From Candidatus Latescibacterota bacterium (GTDB taxonomy: Bacteria; Krumholzibacteriota; Krumholzibacteriia; WVZY01): a DNA stretch of 64,000 bases. Position numbers and translations under genes: made by a program. The stretch lies in contig WVZY01000006.1 of the NCBI GenBank assembly GCA_011772205.1, positions 1-64,000 of the forward strand, written 5' to 3'. Each line of letters begins with the position of its first letter. Position 1 is the first letter of the stretch. Shown here in pieces: positions 16,899 to 24,916 of the stretch. The notes under the pieces were generated by a model. That model saw only the letters and a list, made by a program, of their open reading frames with translations. It ran no database searches and was not told the origin of the DNA.

Positions 16899-17765
16899 AT
16901 GGCAAGGCGGATCAGTACATCACAATACCGAAGCAAACTGAATCAGGCAATCAGCAAATATAATCAAGCTGTGCGTAAATACGACCAAGAGCGCAAGCGG
17001 GCAATTAACGATTACAACCGAGCTGTTAGAAAGTTCAATGCCGATCAGAGGACTAGGCGCCAAAGAATACAAAGTGCACTTAATCAGCTTTCCCGGACTC
17101 CTATTATCCAGTCATATTCGGTGGTAACAACCTCAACTCACTTGCTTGGGGAGTCTTACCTCCGCTTGGAGGAACATGCCACGACTGGTTATAGCCCGGA
17201 GCAGAGCAGGTTCCTGATCGATCTCCCTCAGAAAGAAACCGCCAATAGTATAAATGTGCTGAATGTCCTAACAGGGCAGGGCGTCGTAGCTCCCCCTGAC
17301 GGAGTGATCCTGGGGACTACGGAGATAGAAGACGAACTAAGAAGAATCGAACCTGACTTGGATAATAGATGGCGTGGGGCCATATATTCACTCAATCCGA
17401 ACAATCCTGACGCGTCCCGTCATTTTTGCACAAGCTCTCGGGAGATACTCGATCAAATCCTAGTGCTCGCTGCCCCAAATGCGGATGTGATCGCGTCAAA
17501 TCCCCGCTGTCAAGTAACGGATAAAGGCGATCCGACGAGACGGGAAAAGATACACTACTTGCTGAAACGAAGAGGTTTTGACCTCGATCTGTTGGATGAT
17601 TTTGTGGAAAACGATATTCAAAACATCATCGAGCTTTTCAATGTATTCAATAGCGCCACCCATGGCCCAGCCGGGAAGTTCAGTCTGCCCGAACTCCTGA
17701 CGATTAAGAAACGGGTCGAGGATGGAATCATTTTCGTGGCAGGGATCGCAGCGGAACCATCATAA
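16899..17765 (+). CDS. Coiled-coil plus helical (possibly HEPN- or pPIWI-nuclease-like) protein
   Basis: 288 aa, starting at ATG behind GGAGG (16,886-16,890). Residues 1-75 are a strongly charged coiled coil with repeats of the type YNQAVRKYDQERKRA. From about 155 onward W-R-G-A-I-Y-S-L-N-P-N-N-P-D-A-S-R-H-F-C-T-S-S-R-E-I is distinctive and reminds me of the predicted pPIWI-associated nuclease family; the C-terminal helices with F-N-S-A-T-H-G are HEPN-like. Neither assignment is firm. It follows the PIN gene by 19 bp and ends module 2, parallel to the HEPN proteins of module 1. Confidence 0.5.
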   Translation: MARRISTSQYRSKLNQAISKYNQAVRKYDQERKRAINDYNRAVRKFNADQRTRRQRIQSALNQLSRTPIIQSYSVVTTSTHLLGESYLRLEEHATTGYSPEQSRFLIDLPQKETANSINVLNVLTGQGVVAPPDGVILGTTEIEDELRRIEPDLDNRWRGAIYSLNPNNPDASRHFCTSSREILDQILVLAAPNADVIASNPRCQVTDKGDPTRREKIHYLLKRRGFDLDLLDDFVENDIQNIIELFNVFNSATHGPAGKFSLPELLTIKKRVEDGIIFVAGIAAEPS

Positions 17766-17859
17766 CCGAACTATAATGGTAGCCGTGTAACTGAAAAATG
17801 TTACAGAATGCCAGCTCTGATTATTCGAAACTGGGCGCTAAGGGATAGCATAGTATCTC

Positions 17860-18028
17860 GTCTCCAATATTTCTCCAAGACTGGGGAGGACTGCAGAGGA
17901 CAGGAGAGGAAACCAGAGGAGAACGTGAACCGATTTAACGTCTTGTTTCAAATAAGATAACCACCGAAGCCGCACGCCATCAATAGGTTAAGATTATCAC
18001 CACTATCGGGTTCGATTCCCACCGTCTC
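17860..18028 (+). repeat. Island-end repeat, partial diverged copy C
   Basis: It shares with copies A and B the opening GTCTCCAATAT, the tract CTCCAAGACTGGGGAGGACT, the middle segment around ACCGAAGCCGCACGCCATCA, and the T-arm-like GGGTTCGATTCCC (18,008-18,020). Identity falls off outside these blocks, and the 270-bp body of A and B is lacking. It lies in the 346-bp gap after module 2, faces copy A, and with it brackets all the defence genes. No gene is visible in the gap. Confidence 0.75.
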
Positions 18029-18050
18029 GTGGTTCCCATCGTTGTTGTGA

Positions 18051-18074
18051 AGAAGGGCCGTTGTGATTTATAAT
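18051..18074 (+). promoter_or_regulatory. Promoter of the LVIVD protein gene
   Basis: A perfect TATAAT at 18,069-18,074 is preceded, 18 bp upstream, by TTGTGA. Transcription would start about 30 bp before the ATG at 18,112. Confidence 0.4.
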
Positions 18075-18111
18075 GGATAAGAGAACGGTTTCCAAATAGG
18101 TAGGGCGCGGA

Positions 18112-20652
18112 ATGTTGATTGTCCGGCTTTACGCCATCCTATGCATCCTCCTTGTTAGCGCAGGCCAATCGATAGCGATGCCGGTCGAACGCGAAAGCGG
18201 CGGGCCTGTCAGCCGGCTCTTGGACTCAAGCACTTTTAGTCAACCAGAAATCCATCCGAAACTGTCGGAGTTCATCGATCAGCCAGCTACGTCTCCGAAT
18301 CCTCTTCACGATATTTCACAAAATCCCGCGGTAGAGGTTGTTGGCAAGTGGGTATTCGGTCCATGTTACGTAGTCACCACAGTGGGCGACGTCGCTTATT
18401 TCGGCGACGGAGTGGTCTTGAACATCATGGATTTCTCAGATCCCGCAGCCCCAGTGTTGCTGGCCCGATTAGAGCTTCCCGGACTTGAAATACACGACCT
18501 ATGCGTAGTAGGTTTCCATGCGTATGTTGCCAATCACGAGGCGGGTCTTCGCGTGATCGATGTCGCACAGCCTTCGGAGCCTGTTGAGGTCGGCTATTAT
18601 GTTACTGGTGACCTGGCATACGGGGTTGCTGTGTCTGGCAGCAATGCTTTTGTGGCCGATCGGCTCAGGGGGCTTCGCGTACTCGATGTGAGTGATCCAG
18701 CCTCTCCGACGGAAGTCGGGTTCTATGAGACCGAAACCAGGGCTATGGGCATCGCGGTTTCCGGCCAATACGCGTACCTTGCCAACGGTTACGATGGCTT
18801 ACGCGTGCTGGACGTCAGTGACCCAACGAACCCAGTTTCAGTCGGGCTAGTTGATACTTATTTGGCATTTGATGTTGCGGTGCGGGGCAGTTACGCTTAT
18901 GTTGCCGACCATGTCCAGGGTTTTCGTGTGATTGACGTGAGTGATCCCGCCAATCCAGTGCAAGTTGGTCATCGGGCAGACGGCTACGGCTGGGATGTGG
19001 CTGTTTCCGGAAACTTCGCATACGTCGCCCTCGGAGGCATCGGACTCCGGATTATTGATATCAGTGACCCAGCAAACCTCACCGAAGTGGGGGCCTTTGA
19101 TCCTGCGAACGTTGTCTACGGTGTGGCTGTTTCAGAGAACTACGTGTACGTGGCTAACTATATTTCGGGGCTGTATGTGATCGATGCGAGTGATCCGGCA
19201 CAGCCGACGGTGGTGGCTTCCCACGATACGGGGGACTTGGTGTACGGCATCGACGTGTCGGGCAACATCACGTATTTGGCAGAACGATATCATGGCCTTC
19301 GAGTGATCGACACGATCGACCCCACTCGGCCATGGGAGGTTGGTTTCTACAATACATCAGGGCAGAGCTGGGGCGTAAACGTCATGGGGGAGGTTGCCTA
19401 CGTGGCCGATGGTACCGCGGGGCTCCGTGTGATTGATGTAAGCGACCCAACCAAGCCAACAGAAGTGGGTTTCTATGATACTCCAGGGACGGCCAATGAT
19501 GTGGCGGTGTCCGGCAACTACGCTTATGTTGCCGACGCCGGTGGAGGGCTTCGTGTGATTGATGTCGGCGACCCGACAACTCCTAACGAGGTAGGTTTCT
19601 TTAGTACTAACACCGACGATGGTGCTGCTGCCAAGGTAGCCGTCTCCGGTGACTACGCATACGTCGCCTACGGGTACGACGGGCTGTGGGTCGTTGACGT
19701 TAGTGACCCAACGAACCCAGTTGGGGCATGGAGTTCGGGTAGCGGCGCACGCGACGTGACGATCGCCGGCACCCATGCATACGTTGTGGATGGCAGTGGT
19801 CTTAAGGTCTTCAGAGTGAGCGCTCTTCCGCTTCTCATTCCGGTCGGCACGTTGGACGTGACCAGTGCCGTGGCCGTCGCTGTCAGCGGAAGGCACGCCT
19901 ACGTAGCGGCCTACACACGTGGCCTTTGTGTAATAGATGTGGAGGTACCATCAAGTCCGGTTGAGGTGGCGTCTTATGATCCGGTTAGCTGGTTTCGCGA
20001 AGTCGATGTTTCGGGTAGCCACGTCTATGTTGGGGGGGAGGGTGATGGAGTCTATATTCTCCGCGATCTGGACATCGTGCCGGTGACTCTGCAGTCCATG
20101 GAGGCTGCTGTCACCCCCGAGGGAATTCGCATTCGGTGGCGGGTCGTTGAGGAGTCCACGATCTCGGTTTACAGCCTTTACCGCATGCGTGCCAGCGGTG
20201 GGAAGTCCGTGATTGTCACTCAACCACCAATTCAAGCCGACGGACTGGAAGAATACGAATATACGGACAGCGATGTTGAACCAGGTGTGATCTACCGATA
20301 CACACTTGTGGCAATTGAAGCGGACGGCACACAGAGCGTCCTTGGTGAGCGGGACGTAGAATACGAGGTCGACTTGACGATTTCTTTGGGACAAAACAGC
20401 CCAAATCCCTTTAATCCAGAGACAGTCATTGAGGTCATCCTGCCCCAAAGGGCGAAGATTGATCTTTCAATATACGATGTTAAGGGTCGGTTCGTGAAGC
20501 GGCTTGCCCACGGGCTGGCCAGTGGGGGTCTAAACACCTATCGGTGGAACGGCCAGGATGCCCAAGGAGAGTCTGTATCCTCTGGGGTATATGTGTATCG
20601 TCTTCGGGTTGGGAAACAAGCGATCAGTCGCAAAATGGTTCTGATACGATAG
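18112..20652 (+). CDS. Secreted LVIVD-repeat beta-propeller with FlgD-like tail
   Basis: 846 aa. A signal peptide (LYAILCILLVSAGQSIA) is followed by about 14 LVIVD repeats of around 40 residues, each with a variant of AYVADGxxGLRVIDVSDPxxPxEVG; such repeats form beta-propellers on the cell surface. Residues about 650-750 are fibronectin-like. The last 85 residues (N-S-P-N-P-F-N-P-E-T, Y-D-V-K-G-R, W-N-G-Q-D, S-S-G-V-Y-V-Y-R) are a FlgD-like/type IX-like C-terminal domain, as found in two other proteins in this window (35,060 and 49,184). It therefore looks like a host-type gene caught between repeat copies C and B, not a defence gene. Partner or ligand unknown. Confidence 0.85.
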   Translation: MLIVRLYAILCILLVSAGQSIAMPVERESGGPVSRLLDSSTFSQPEIHPKLSEFIDQPATSPNPLHDISQNPAVEVVGKWVFGPCYVVTTVGDVAYFGDGVVLNIMDFSDPAAPVLLARLELPGLEIHDLCVVGFHAYVANHEAGLRVIDVAQPSEPVEVGYYVTGDLAYGVAVSGSNAFVADRLRGLRVLDVSDPASPTEVGFYETETRAMGIAVSGQYAYLANGYDGLRVLDVSDPTNPVSVGLVDTYLAFDVAVRGSYAYVADHVQGFRVIDVSDPANPVQVGHRADGYGWDVAVSGNFAYVALGGIGLRIIDISDPANLTEVGAFDPANVVYGVAVSENYVYVANYISGLYVIDASDPAQPTVVASHDTGDLVYGIDVSGNITYLAERYHGLRVIDTIDPTRPWEVGFYNTSGQSWGVNVMGEVAYVADGTAGLRVIDVSDPTKPTEVGFYDTPGTANDVAVSGNYAYVADAGGGLRVIDVGDPTTPNEVGFFSTNTDDGAAAKVAVSGDYAYVAYGYDGLWVVDVSDPTNPVGAWSSGSGARDVTIAGTHAYVVDGSGLKVFRVSALPLLIPVGTLDVTSAVAVAVSGRHAYVAAYTRGLCVIDVEVPSSPVEVASYDPVSWFREVDVSGSHVYVGGEGDGVYILRDLDIVPVTLQSMEAAVTPEGIRIRWRVVEESTISVYSLYRMRASGGKSVIVTQPPIQADGLEEYEYTDSDVEPGVIYRYTLVAIEADGTQSVLGERDVEYEVDLTISLGQNSPNPFNPETVIEVILPQRAKIDLSIYDVKGRFVKRLAHGLASGGLNTYRWNGQDAQGESVSSGVYVYRLRVGKQAISRKMVLIR

Positions 20653-20856
20653 CGGCGAACGCAATCACGATCTCTTCCATTTGCTCATTAGTCTCAGCGC
20701 GGCGCCGTGTCGTCGTTGGCATGTTCTCCAACAAGTTCCTCGGGATCTTCTCTTGGCGTTTTTATTAATCGTCTCCAAAATGAATCTATGAAGCAAGCCC
20801 CCTTGGGGTAGCCTCCGAGAGATGATGTCAGAAGATCTCGGAGAGCGAAAGGAGGC

Positions 20857-21873
20857 TTGCTCATGCTCTATGTTGGCCTGGATGCTCACTGGAGGCAATC
20901 TAGTTTCTGTGTCCTCGACGGGCAGGGGCGGAAAGTCCTGAGTCGAACGGTGCAAGGTCGTTGGTCAAAGGTTCTCGAGGAGGTTGGAAGAGTCGGCAGG
21001 CCGTTTGCCATCTGCTTCGAAGCCTCGACCGGCTACGGCTACCTCTACGACGGATTACGTAAGATAACGCGTCGTGTTGTGGTCGCACATCCCGGCCAAC
21101 TGCGACTGATCTTCCGCTCCAAGCGAAAGAACGACCGGGCGGATGCGGAGAAGCTGGCGAAACTTTTGTATCTGGACGCGGTGCCACCGATCCACGCTCC
21201 GTCGAGCGAGGTCCGGTCGTGGCGACGGATGATTGGGCACCGACAGAAACTGATCGGCGATCGCGCACGGGTGAAGAACAACATTCGGGCGATGCTGCGG
21301 AGTCAGGGGGTCTCGGCTCCCCGGGGCTTGTGGTCACGCCGCGGTGAGGAATGGCTGGAGACGGCAGAGTTGAGCGCGGAGCTGGACATGGTGCAGCGTG
21401 ACGTGCTGTTGGAGCGGTTGCGGGCGATTAGGGCGATGATCGAGCGGGTGGAACGGGAGCTGAATCGGGTCGCCTCCCGCCATCCGGGCGTTGAGTTGCT
21501 CAAGACGATCCCCGGCGTGGGGAATCGCACGGCCGAGGCGGTGGTGGCGTGGGTCGACGATCCGTGGCGCTTTCGTCGGGTGAGCCGCATTGGGAGCTAC
21601 TTCGGAGTGGTTCCGAGTCAGGATGCGTCCGGACCGGTCAATCGGTTGGGACACATCACCCGGGAGGGTCCGTCGGTGGTGCGTGGGTTGTTGGCGGAAG
21701 CGGCGTGGCAGGCGATTCGCCGCTCGGATCAGGTGCGGTCGTTCTACGAGCGGGTGCGACGCGGCGACGACGAGCGGCGCAAGATCGCGCTGGTCGCGAC
21801 GGTGCATTACCTGCTGCGCGTGATGCTGACGATGTTGCAAACCGGAGAAGTGTGGAGAGACGAGACCAGTTAG
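20857..21873 (+). CDS. IS110-family DEDD transposase
   Basis: 338 aa. The RuvC-like N-terminal domain shows Y-V-G-L-D-A-H, C-F-E-A-S and K-N-D-R-A-D-A-E-K-L-A-K, giving the DEDD acidic set. The C-terminal Tnp_2 half has L-L-K-T-I-P-G-V-G (helix-hairpin-helix) and R-I-G-S-Y-F-G-V-V-P-S...G-H-I-T-R-E-G, including the region of the catalytic serine. Full length and uninterrupted, so the element may be active. Members of this family insert at sites chosen by an element-encoded bridge RNA. The GGAGGCTTGCTC before the ATG gives a good ribosome-binding site. Confidence 0.93.
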   Translation: MLMLYVGLDAHWRQSSFCVLDGQGRKVLSRTVQGRWSKVLEEVGRVGRPFAICFEASTGYGYLYDGLRKITRRVVVAHPGQLRLIFRSKRKNDRADAEKLAKLLYLDAVPPIHAPSSEVRSWRRMIGHRQKLIGDRARVKNNIRAMLRSQGVSAPRGLWSRRGEEWLETAELSAELDMVQRDVLLERLRAIRAMIERVERELNRVASRHPGVELLKTIPGVGNRTAEAVVAWVDDPWRFRRVSRIGSYFGVVPSQDASGPVNRLGHITREGPSVVRGLLAEAAWQAIRRSDQVRSFYERVRRGDDERRKIALVATVHYLLRVMLTMLQTGEVWRDETS

Positions 21874-22062
21874 CTACGGCGGAAGCTGGAAGGTGACGGA
21901 TGGGCTGTCGGACCCCGGTTAGGAGATGTGGCGAAGTCAGGCCGTCAAAATGAATGGGGCCGACTCGAAGAATGATTCGTGGCACGCGCGCGGCGCGATG
22001 CCGAATGGATGTTTGAGATCCGTCGACGACCGGTAATCTCTTGACACGGGCTTGCTCATGGA
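21874..22062 (+). ncRNA. Candidate bridge-RNA region of the IS1111-like element
   Basis: A 190-bp non-coding tail between the transposase stop and the right end, compared with only about 77 bp on the left. In IS1111-type elements the bridge RNA is made from the 3' non-coding end, and this stretch is long enough and GC-rich with short self-complementary blocks (for example GCGCGCGGCGCG around 21,983-21,995). The call rests on family knowledge and position; I have not shown a fold or the guide loops. Confidence 0.35.
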
Positions 22063-22509
22063 TATATCCAAGACTGGGGAGAACTCCAGAGGACTGCAGG
22101 GGATTCGAGGGGACAAGTAGCGGCGCGGTAACGCAAACATTATCACGCAGTAAACACCGAAATCGTTCGCCATCATCGGGTTAGGGTTTACGGGTGAAAA
22201 GGGTTCGATTCCCGCCGCCTGCGCTCTTTTTCTTTGTGATTAATGCCTTCTTAGTACTTGATCTCAGCTGGTTTTTTCCCGGCGTTATTTAAACTCAGGG
22301 TGTTCCACGCACCGGCGAATCCGCGTTGCGCGACCTGGAATGACGCGCGGGATCAGGAATCTCGTGACTCACCGGTTGAGCCGCGAGGACCCTTCAATGC
22401 CCTCAAGAGCCCTCGCATTCCATGGTTCGAAACAACGTTCACTGGTATTGGGCAGATTACAAGCCATTCGTGCGTTTGCAGTTGCACGGACAAGCCCCCT
22501 GCTCCCAAG
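22062..22509 (+). repeat. Island-end repeat, copy B (right end of the island)
   Basis: Inverted partner of 58-513 and the continuation of the repeat split by the IS element (first bases at 20,771-20,777). It contains the purine-rich GGACT tract, the block ending in GGGTTCGATTCCC (22,201-22,213), the 270-bp body and, at 22,496-22,509, the tRNA-Pro anticodon core TTGGGAGCAGGGG read on the minus strand. No coding sequence is supported in this 450-bp stretch. Confidence 0.85.
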
Positions 22510-22542
22510 GCAGGTGCGCTAACCGGGCTGCGCTACGCCCCG
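22495..22542 (-). pseudogene. tRNA-Pro(UGG), 5' two thirds only
   Basis: On the minus strand from 22,542 the acceptor strand CGGGGCG, a D arm (GCGC...GCGC) and a full anticodon arm (CCTGC, loop CTTGGGA with anticodon TGG, GCAGG) are present; C at position 1 is typical of bacterial tRNA-Pro. The variable loop, T arm and 3' acceptor strand are absent: island sequence takes over directly after GGGGG. A consensus promoter lies upstream. The 3' half is not found elsewhere in the window, so either another tRNA-Pro(UGG) serves the cell or the gene was broken by island insertion or rearrangement. Confidence 0.8.
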
Positions 22543-22598
22543 ACCTTTGATGGATAATTTCCGAAATGTCAGTCTGGCAGCAAAAAACAGTCTCTAGG

Positions 22599-22627
22599 AT
22601 AGTATGAGCCCAACTGCCCCTTGTCAA
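22599..22627 (-). promoter_or_regulatory. Consensus promoter of the broken tRNA-Pro gene
   Basis: On the minus strand TTGACA (22,622-22,627) is followed after exactly 17 bp by TACTAT (22,599-22,604), about 57 bp before the tRNA 5' end. This near-perfect sigma-70 promoter now fires into the island. Confidence 0.75.
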
Positions 22628-22657
22628 GCGGGGCAGCATCGAGGATCCCGAGGCTGA

Positions 22658-23920
22658 TCACGCATGCCGGTACCAGCGGATAATCTCCCTCATGCCCGGG
22701 CGTTTGCCGTACATCAAAATTCCAACCCTGAACACACGTGAGCTGAAGTACACCGCCCCGTAAATCGAAACGAGAAGGATCACAACGCTCAAGAGAATCT
22801 GCCAGAAGTCCGGCTGGAGGACGACCACGCGGGCCATCATGAGCATCGGCGTGAAAATCGGAATGAGCGAGAGAACCACGGCGATGTTGCTGTTGGGGCT
22901 CTGGATGATCAACATCAGCACCAGAATCGGCACGATGAGCGGTAGGGTGACGAGCCCCTGGAGCTGCTGGGCGTCTTGTTCCGTGCTGCAGATGGCGCCA
23001 ACGATCGTGAAGATCGAGGCGTAAAGGAGAAATCCGAGAACGAAGTACACGATGAAGTACACCAAGACGGACGGCGGGACGTTGATGTAACTGAAAATAT
23101 GAGCCGCGGCGTAATACGTGTAGAAGCCGATGGACAGCCCCGCTACCACCCAGATAATGAGCTGCGTCAGCCCGAGCAATCCAATGCCAACGATCTTTCC
23201 GACGAACAGATCCATGGGACTCACGGAACTCAGCAGCACTTCGATTACGCGCGAACCTTTTTCCTCAATGATACTCCGCTGGATGGTGATCCCCCATGTG
23301 AGCAGCGCCATATAAAGAATCATGACGAACATGAACACGAGCCCCCACTCTCCCAAGAAGCTGCGTTCTTCCATGCTTCCGGATTTTGTCGTTTTTCGCA
23401 CCTCGAGTGATATCCCACGGGTAAGAGCGGCCACCTGTTCGTAGTCGAGTCCCTCGCTGGCGAGCCGACGTTTGAGTATGATGTCTCCCAAACTGTTTTC
23501 GAACTTCTCGATAATCTCTAAAATGCGCTCGCCTTTTGTAATGTAAAAAACTTTTCCCAAAGAAAAGACATCCTCCGGAATGTCGATGAGAATGTCCAGC
23601 CGCTCATTGTTCATCAGCGTGATGAGTTCCTCCTGTTCCCTATCGAAGTCAGGAGAGGAAGTGATAACCGGGCTCACCAGGTACTTGGGGCGTCCATCTT
23701 TGAGCGTATCATCGAGGGCTCCGGTAAAGTCCTCCGCCACTTCACCGGTGCGATCAACGACGGCCACCGTTACCTGGTCACCTGAGACGAAAAACGCCGA
23801 AAGCAGCGGAACGAACAAGAAGGCGACCATCATTACGGGCACGAGGATCGTGCTGATAAGGAAGCTTTTCGTTCGGATACTCTCGACATACTCACGTTTA
23901 ATGATGTGATGTGCGTTCAT
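22658..23920 (-). CDS. ABC-2 type exporter permease (NatB-like)
   Basis: 420 aa. One membrane helix at the N-terminus (FLISTILVPVMMVAFLFVPLL), a soluble extracytoplasmic domain of about 150 residues, then five to six helices in the C-terminal half. The opening, with I-K-R-E-Y-V-E-S-I-R-T-K-S-F, is characteristic of NatB/YhaP-like ABC-2 permeases, which export sodium or small lipophilic compounds; the substrate cannot be told. It follows its ATPase by 68 bp, read in the same direction, and is the first intact chromosomal gene next to the island. Confidence 0.85.
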   Translation of the reverse strand: MNAHHIIKREYVESIRTKSFLISTILVPVMMVAFLFVPLLSAFFVSGDQVTVAVVDRTGEVAEDFTGALDDTLKDGRPKYLVSPVITSSPDFDREQEELITLMNNERLDILIDIPEDVFSLGKVFYITKGERILEIIEKFENSLGDIILKRRLASEGLDYEQVAALTRGISLEVRKTTKSGSMEERSFLGEWGLVFMFVMILYMALLTWGITIQRSIIEEKGSRVIEVLLSSVSPMDLFVGKIVGIGLLGLTQLIIWVVAGLSIGFYTYYAAAHIFSYINVPPSVLVYFIVYFVLGFLLYASIFTIVGAICSTEQDAQQLQGLVTLPLIVPILVLMLIIQSPNSNIAVVLSLIPIFTPMLMMARVVVLQPDFWQILLSVVILLVSIYGAVYFSSRVFRVGILMYGKRPGMREIIRWYRHA

Positions 23921-23988
23921 CTTCGGCGGAATCGGGTTGAATTGTTATCTGACTCGCCGCTTAGCCCTCAAAAACCAGCGCATGCTCC

Positions 23989-24894
23989 TCACTTGGAAGA
24001 GACCTGCTCTATGAAAATATCGTGAATCGATGGTTCCGCCACTTCGAACTTCAGCACTTCGAGCCGGTCCGCCGCGGCCTTTAGAACATTGCGTGAGTCG
24101 GCTCCCTCTTTCAGCCGGAGAAAGACCTCGTTCCCGTAGTCGCTCACGTTATCCACTTCGGGCAGATCCCCTATGAAACTCCCATCTCCATTGAAGCGGA
24201 GCGTCACGCTATTTCGGCCGTATTGTTTCTTGATATCGGTGAGCCTTCCCTCGAGCACTTTTTTACCCTTATCGATGAGACAGATCGAATCGCACAGCTT
24301 CTCCACCTGCTCCATCATGTGCGTGGAGAAAATGATCGTATGACTTTTCTTGCGAAACTCCAGAATAATGTCTTTCAAAATGTTAACGTTTACAGGATCG
24401 AGACCTGCGAACGGTTCATCGAGGATAATCAGCTCGGGACTGTGGATGACCGTTGAAATGAACTGCACCTTCTGCTGCATGCCTTTCGAAAGGTCCTCGA
24501 CTTTTTTTCGCGCGTAGTCGGCAAGATCCAGCTTCTCGAGCCACTCGCCGGCAGCCTTTCTCGCCATCCCTTTATCCATTTTCTTGATCTCACCAAAAAA
24601 TGCGAGCATCTCCTGAACCCGCATCTTTTTATAAAGTCCTCTTTCCTCCGGGAGATAACCGATTCGCTCCTTTTTCACTTTTTGGAGCGGATCTCCGAAT
24701 ATCTCGATCGATCCTTCATCGGGAAGGATGATCTTCATGATCATCCGAATCGTGGTGGTCTTGCCCGCGCCGTTGGGGCCGAGGAGGCCGTAGATCAGGC
24801 CCTGCTCGATCGAGAGAGAAAGCCTATCGATGGCTCTCACTCCGTCGTATTGTTTAGAAATGTTCTCAATAATCAGCATATGCCGGGCGTCCAT
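23989..24894 (-). CDS. ABC exporter ATP-binding protein (NatA-like)
   Basis: About 301 aa. Walker A GPNGAGKTT, signature L-S-K-G-M-Q-Q-K-V, Walker B L-I-I-L-D-E-P-F-A-G-L-D-P and the switch histidine in FSTHMM are all present. The final 85 residues form the DUF4162-type tail common in NatA-like subunits. The first possible ATG is at 24,912, but GGGGAG lies right before the ATG at 24,894, which I prefer. It pairs with the permease downstream to form the full exporter. Confidence 0.9.
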   Translation of the reverse strand: MDARHMLIIENISKQYDGVRAIDRLSLSIEQGLIYGLLGPNGAGKTTTIRMIMKIILPDEGSIEIFGDPLQKVKKERIGYLPEERGLYKKMRVQEMLAFFGEIKKMDKGMARKAAGEWLEKLDLADYARKKVEDLSKGMQQKVQFISTVIHSPELIILDEPFAGLDPVNVNILKDIILEFRKKSHTIIFSTHMMEQVEKLCDSICLIDKGKKVLEGRLTDIKKQYGRNSVTLRFNGDGSFIGDLPEVDNVSDYGNEVFLRLKEGADSRNVLKAAADRLEVLKFEVAEPSIHDIFIEQVSSK

Positions 24895-24916
24895 CCGTTC
24901 TCCCCTTTTCACGATT

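Larger units (their letters stand above)
20780..22062 (+). mobile_element. IS110-family element, IS1111-like subgroup
   Basis: About 1,280 bp. The ends were set by two clues. First, the neighbouring repeat copy B is interrupted: its opening GTCTCCA is at 20,771-20,777 and its continuation ATATCCAAGACTGGGG resumes near 22,063. Second, subterminal inverted repeats ATGAAGCAAGCCC (20,788-20,800) and GGGCTTGCTCAT (22,048-22,059) sit a few bases inside those ends, as in IS1111-type members. No target duplication is needed for this family. The 190-bp non-coding stretch after the transposase is the likely home of the bridge RNA. Confidence 0.75.

Noticed and set aside
22060-22542. Group I intron in tRNA-Pro
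   Set aside because: Bacterial tRNA introns of this type split the anticodon loop or a neighbouring site with a 3' exon downstream. Here the break is in the variable region and no 3' exon follows; the sequence matches copy A instead.
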